In this document: in pieces, positions 6,477 to 8,501 of the stretch
Numbering within the stretch: position 1 is the first letter of the stretch
Layout: each line of letters starts with the position of its first letter
Assembly: GCA_023489065.1 (NCBI GenBank)
Contig: JAMDCL010000001.1
Location: 1-8,501, forward strand
Direction: 5' to 3'
From: Deltaproteobacteria bacterium
GTDB taxonomy: Bacteria > JAMCPX01
Length of the DNA: 8,501 bases
Position numbers and translations under genes: made by a program
The notes under the pieces: model-generated
What the model saw: the letters and a program-made list of their open reading frames with translations, nothing else
The model's database searches: none
Told to the model about the DNA's origin: nothing

Positions 6477-7321
6477 CCCTTGTCCTCGGCATCGTGGGAC
6501 ATCCGCTCGATCACAGTGTCTCCGTACCCATGCACATGTCGGCCATCTTCAGCCTCGGCATTGATTATGTTTATATGAGTTTTGATATCCTGCCCGAAAA
6601 TCTATCCCACGCTGTAGCCCAGTTCAGGAAAGAACACATAAAGGGTTTCAACGTGACCATACCGTATAAAGAGGAAATTATGCCGTACCTTGACAGCATC
6701 GATGGGTACGCAGGAAGGATCGGGGCAGTGAACACGGTCAACAATGAGAACGGCCGGTTAAAAGGCTACAACACGGACGGGATCGGTTATGTCAGGTCTC
6801 TGGGTGAACAGACCGGGTTCGATCCTCGCGGCAAGCAGGTCCTCATGATAGGTGCAGGCGGGGCTGCCAAAGCAGTTGCTTTTTCCTTGCTTGAGGCTGG
6901 AGCGGACCAAATCATCATCGCAAACAGGACACCGGAAAGGGCTGAAGCCCTTCACAGGCATCTGTGCATCTATTTCCCCGCGGATTCCTCTCAGAGTATC
7001 CGCATTCAGGATATGAAGTCTCTCGACCATAAAAAAATAAACCTTGTTATCAACACGACATCCATCGGTATGAAAGGTGCCGGAGACATCGATATAGAAT
7101 TGAGCGCTTTTAACAGCGATACTGTGGTTTCCGACATCGTTTACAATCCTTTGGAAACACCGTTTTTAAAGAGGGCGAAACATGCGGGGCTCAAAACACA
7201 CGACGGTGCAGGTATGCTTGTATATCAGGGGGCGGAGAGCTTTAAGCTATGGACGGGCGTTCAGCCACCGGTTGACGTGATGAGACAGGCCGTCCTCAGG
7301 GCACTGCAGGAGCATCATTAA
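6473..7321 (+). CDS. aroE: Shikimate dehydrogenase (NADP-dependent)
   Basis: Reduces 3-dehydroshikimate to shikimate with NADPH, in the route to chorismate and aromatic amino acids. The 282 aa are full length. Substrate-binding S15 and S17 lie in DHSVSVPMH; the family usually has SxSP, and here the Pro directly after the second Ser is Val, with a Pro one place later. Catalytic K66 is in NVTIPYKEEIM and D102 in NTDGIGYV; N87 is in GAVNTV. The NADP-binding loop GAGGAAKA is at 127-134, with NRT at 151-153 favouring NADP over NAD. NTTSIGM at 194-200 and the C-terminal GAGMLVYQGAESFKLWTG (Q252 contacts substrate in homologues) complete the set. It starts by ATGA overlap with ribF and is the last gene of the run, followed by a strong terminator 20 nt after the stop. 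Confidence 0.97.
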   Translation: MTLVLGIVGHPLDHSVSVPMHMSAIFSLGIDYVYMSFDILPENLSHAVAQFRKEHIKGFNVTIPYKEEIMPYLDSIDGYAGRIGAVNTVNNENGRLKGYNTDGIGYVRSLGEQTGFDPRGKQVLMIGAGGAAKAVAFSLLEAGADQIIIANRTPERAEALHRHLCIYFPADSSQSIRIQDMKSLDHKKINLVINTTSIGMKGAGDIDIELSAFNSDTVVSDIVYNPLETPFLKRAKHAGLKTHDGAGMLVYQGAESFKLWTGVQPPVDVMRQAVLRALQEHH

Positions 7322-7341
7322 CCCGGAAACACTCAAGAGGA

Positions 7342-7377
7342 GCAGGGACGGGGTTACCCGCCCCTGCCCTTTTTTAT
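7342..7377 (+). terminator. Rho-independent terminator after aroE
   Basis: An 11-bp stem (arms 7342-7352 and 7357-7367) has one A/C mismatch and the loop GTTA, followed by CC and six Ts at 7370-7375. The arms are GC-rich. It faces the plus strand, ending the deoB-ribF-aroE transcript. The T-run overlaps the stop codon of the converging DUF35 gene. Read on the minus strand, the hairpin is not followed by a T-run, so it is essentially one-way. Confidence 0.9.
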
Positions 7378-7910
7378 TCCGCCAATACGAAATAGACGTC
7401 CGTCGGTTTGAACTTCGAGTTCCGCTTGAACCTCGGCTTTACCTTTTTGCCGATAAGGTTGATGGAAACCTTTTCCGGGTCGACGCCGAGGAGCCGTGAG
7501 AGCATGAGTGTTTTCGCTCCTTCGAACTCGACCAGCACGAGCATGAACGGTGTTTCTTTGAGGAATTCCTCACTTCCGAAATGGCATACCGTAAACGTAT
7601 GTATCTTCCCTTCTTTCGGGAGCTCAATCCATTCGCATTCACCCCCGCATTCCTGGCAGTGAAGCTTCGGTGTCACCTGTACATAACCGCATGAGGTACA
7701 TTTTGTTCCGAGCAGCCGCCCATTAGCCAGTCCGGCAAAAAACGGTGAATCCTGTCCATAGCTGTGGATGTAATTGATACCGTAGTGCTGGAGCATGATG
7801 ATGGGACTCATGTCCTTCAATTGTTTCAAATCCTTGGGAAACGGAACATTGAATAAAACAGTACCGTCTTCCGTTTCAGGGATTACTATAGTTGTTTTTT
7901 CTTTTTTCAT
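7374..7910 (-). CDS. Zn-ribbon / OB-fold protein (DUF35 type), acyl-CoA associated
   Basis: Probable partner protein of the upstream thiolase. Its family holds an N-terminal rubredoxin-like zinc ribbon and a C-terminal OB fold, and known members bridge thiolases to other acyl-CoA enzymes, or bind CoA, in archaeal and bacterial complexes. The 178 aa show C71-x2-C74 and C85-x2-C88 as zinc ligands (with an extra C92), preceded by the helix SPFFAGLANGRLLGTK. The OB part runs from about 98 (GKIHTFTVCHFG) to about 163, ending VKPRFKRNSKFKPTDVYFVLA. The first 55 or so residues are an extension before the usual start. The ATG at 7910 has AGGAGG about 5 nt upstream. It begins 10 nt after the thiolase stop, in the same operon, and converges on aroE. 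Whether it is structural, channels substrate or is needed for activity cannot be told from sequence. Confidence 0.9.
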   Translation of the reverse strand: MKKEKTTIVIPETEDGTVLFNVPFPKDLKQLKDMSPIIMLQHYGINYIHSYGQDSPFFAGLANGRLLGTKCTSCGYVQVTPKLHCQECGGECEWIELPKEGKIHTFTVCHFGSEEFLKETPFMLVLVEFEGAKTLMLSRLLGVDPEKVSINLIGKKVKPRFKRNSKFKPTDVYFVLAE

Positions 7911-7920
7911 GGTATCCTCC

Positions 7921-8501
7921 TTATGCCTTTTCCAGTATCGATACGGTTACGTACGTGCCGGTGCCCGCATGGCTGTGTATTGCACCTCTCTTTGCGTCCT
8001 TGACCTGCAGCAGATCGTTTCCAAAATGCTTCTTGATGGAGTGCTGTACCTGCCAGAAAGCGAATACCGCCTGCATAAGTCCCGTTGCACCGACCGGATG
8101 ACCGCATGCTATCAAGCCCCCGGACGGGTTTACCGGAATTGTTCCCTTTTTCTTCAGCTTCAGTCCATAATCTATGTTCGGCAAAAACGGATTGCCTGCT
8201 TCTACGAACTTGCCGCCCTCACCATACTTGCACAGGCCCATGTCTTCATAGGTCTGTATCTCCGATGAGGTGTATGCGTCATGAAGCTCGACGAAATCGA
8301 TCTCTTTCCCTGGATCCTTGATCTTTGCCATTTCATAGGCGAGCTTTGTTGCCATTCTTCCTGCCCTGAATGAATGTATGCCCGGGTAATCAAGGTGCTT
8401 ATAATCGTTCGGCGATTCATGGGGAAGCAGTATGACCTTGCCGTGCGGCCTGTCAGCCATCCTCATGCTGTCCGTACCCCTGCCCACCCCCGAGATCCTG
8501 A
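7921..8501 (-). CDS. Thiolase-superfamily acetyl-CoA acetyltransferase (SCP2-type), C-terminal part
   Basis: Partial: the reading frame stays open to the window's right edge (RISGVGRGTDSMRMADRP), so only about the last 190 residues are visible and the nucleophilic Cys lies outside. Members condense or cleave 3-oxoacyl-CoAs. Visible family signatures are FVELHDAYTSSEIQTYEDMG, the equivalent of the HDCF/HDAF block, and NPSGGLIACGHPVGATG with the catalytic GHP histidine. The C-terminus ends SHAGTGTYVTVSIL and lacks the CxG motif of classical thiolases, as in SCP2-like members. The HDCF cysteine is Ala here. The stop is 10 nt from the DUF35 start, and the shared operon supports a thiolase-DUF35 complex. 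The in-frame GTG at 8487 is internal and not a start. The substrate is unknown; fatty-acid, ketone-body or aromatic-acid metabolism are all possible. Confidence 0.9.
   Translation of the reverse strand, partial: RISGVGRGTDSMRMADRPHGKVILLPHESPNDYKHLDYPGIHSFRAGRMATKLAYEMAKIKDPGKEIDFVELHDAYTSSEIQTYEDMGLCKYGEGGKFVEAGNPFLPNIDYGLKLKKKGTIPVNPSGGLIACGHPVGATGLMQAVFAFWQVQHSIKKHFGNDLLQVKDAKRGAIHSHAGTGTYVTVSILEKA

Noticed and set aside
8485..8487. GTG as the start of a short thiolase-like protein
   Set aside because: The frame remains open upstream to the window end with thiolase-like residues, and the family is much longer, so the gene is simply cut by the window.

Overview
The window is gene-dense bacterial chromosome of medium GC. 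Strong AGGAGG-type ribosome binding sites precede most starts, a Gram-negative-style lipoprotein is present, and several junctions are ATGA stop/start overlaps. The gene set is gatCA without an adjacent gatB, a thiolase paired with a Zn-ribbon/OB protein, and a large Ig-like lipoprotein. This would suit an anaerobic Desulfobacterota-like (deltaproteobacterial) genome or MAG, but that placement is an impression from protein flavour and is not proven by any marker here.

Layout. (1) Positions 1-2259, minus strand: gatC, then gatA (ATGA overlap), then the start of a multi-pass GT-C-like membrane protein 19 nt after gatA. The membrane gene breaks off at position 31. The first 30 bases of the window are an exact inverted copy of an internal piece of gatA (1670-1699), so the left edge looks like a chimeric junction or contig end and not natural gene sequence. 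(2) Positions 2292-2319: a perfect 28-bp palindrome between gatC and the next gene upstream on the same strand. (3) Positions 2350-4257, minus strand: a 635-aa secreted lipoprotein with Ig-like domains, a 12-unit Gly-Thr linker and two calcium-loop motifs. (4) Positions 4258-4323: a 66-bp divergent promoter region. (5) Positions 4324-7321, plus strand: deoB-ribF-aroE, a tight run in which each stop overlaps the next start by ATGA. It ends at an intrinsic terminator at 7342-7377. (6) Positions 7374-8501, minus strand: a DUF35-type Zn-ribbon/OB protein preceded in the same operon by the C-terminal part of a thiolase that runs off the right edge.

Working together. GatCA are two of the three subunits of the tRNA-dependent amidotransferase (gatB must lie elsewhere). 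deoB, ribF and aroE belong to three different housekeeping pathways (pentose phosphate interconversion, FMN/FAD synthesis, the shikimate pathway) but are probably translated as a coupled unit. The thiolase and DUF35 protein probably form an acyl-CoA-handling complex. No stretch over 300 bases lacks a gene. I saw no tRNA, rRNA, CRISPR array, transposase or phage gene. I found no convincing undescribed system; the observations most worth a second look are the edge inversion, the mosaic lipoprotein with its repeat tract, the palindrome, and the thiolase that lacks the usual second cysteine.
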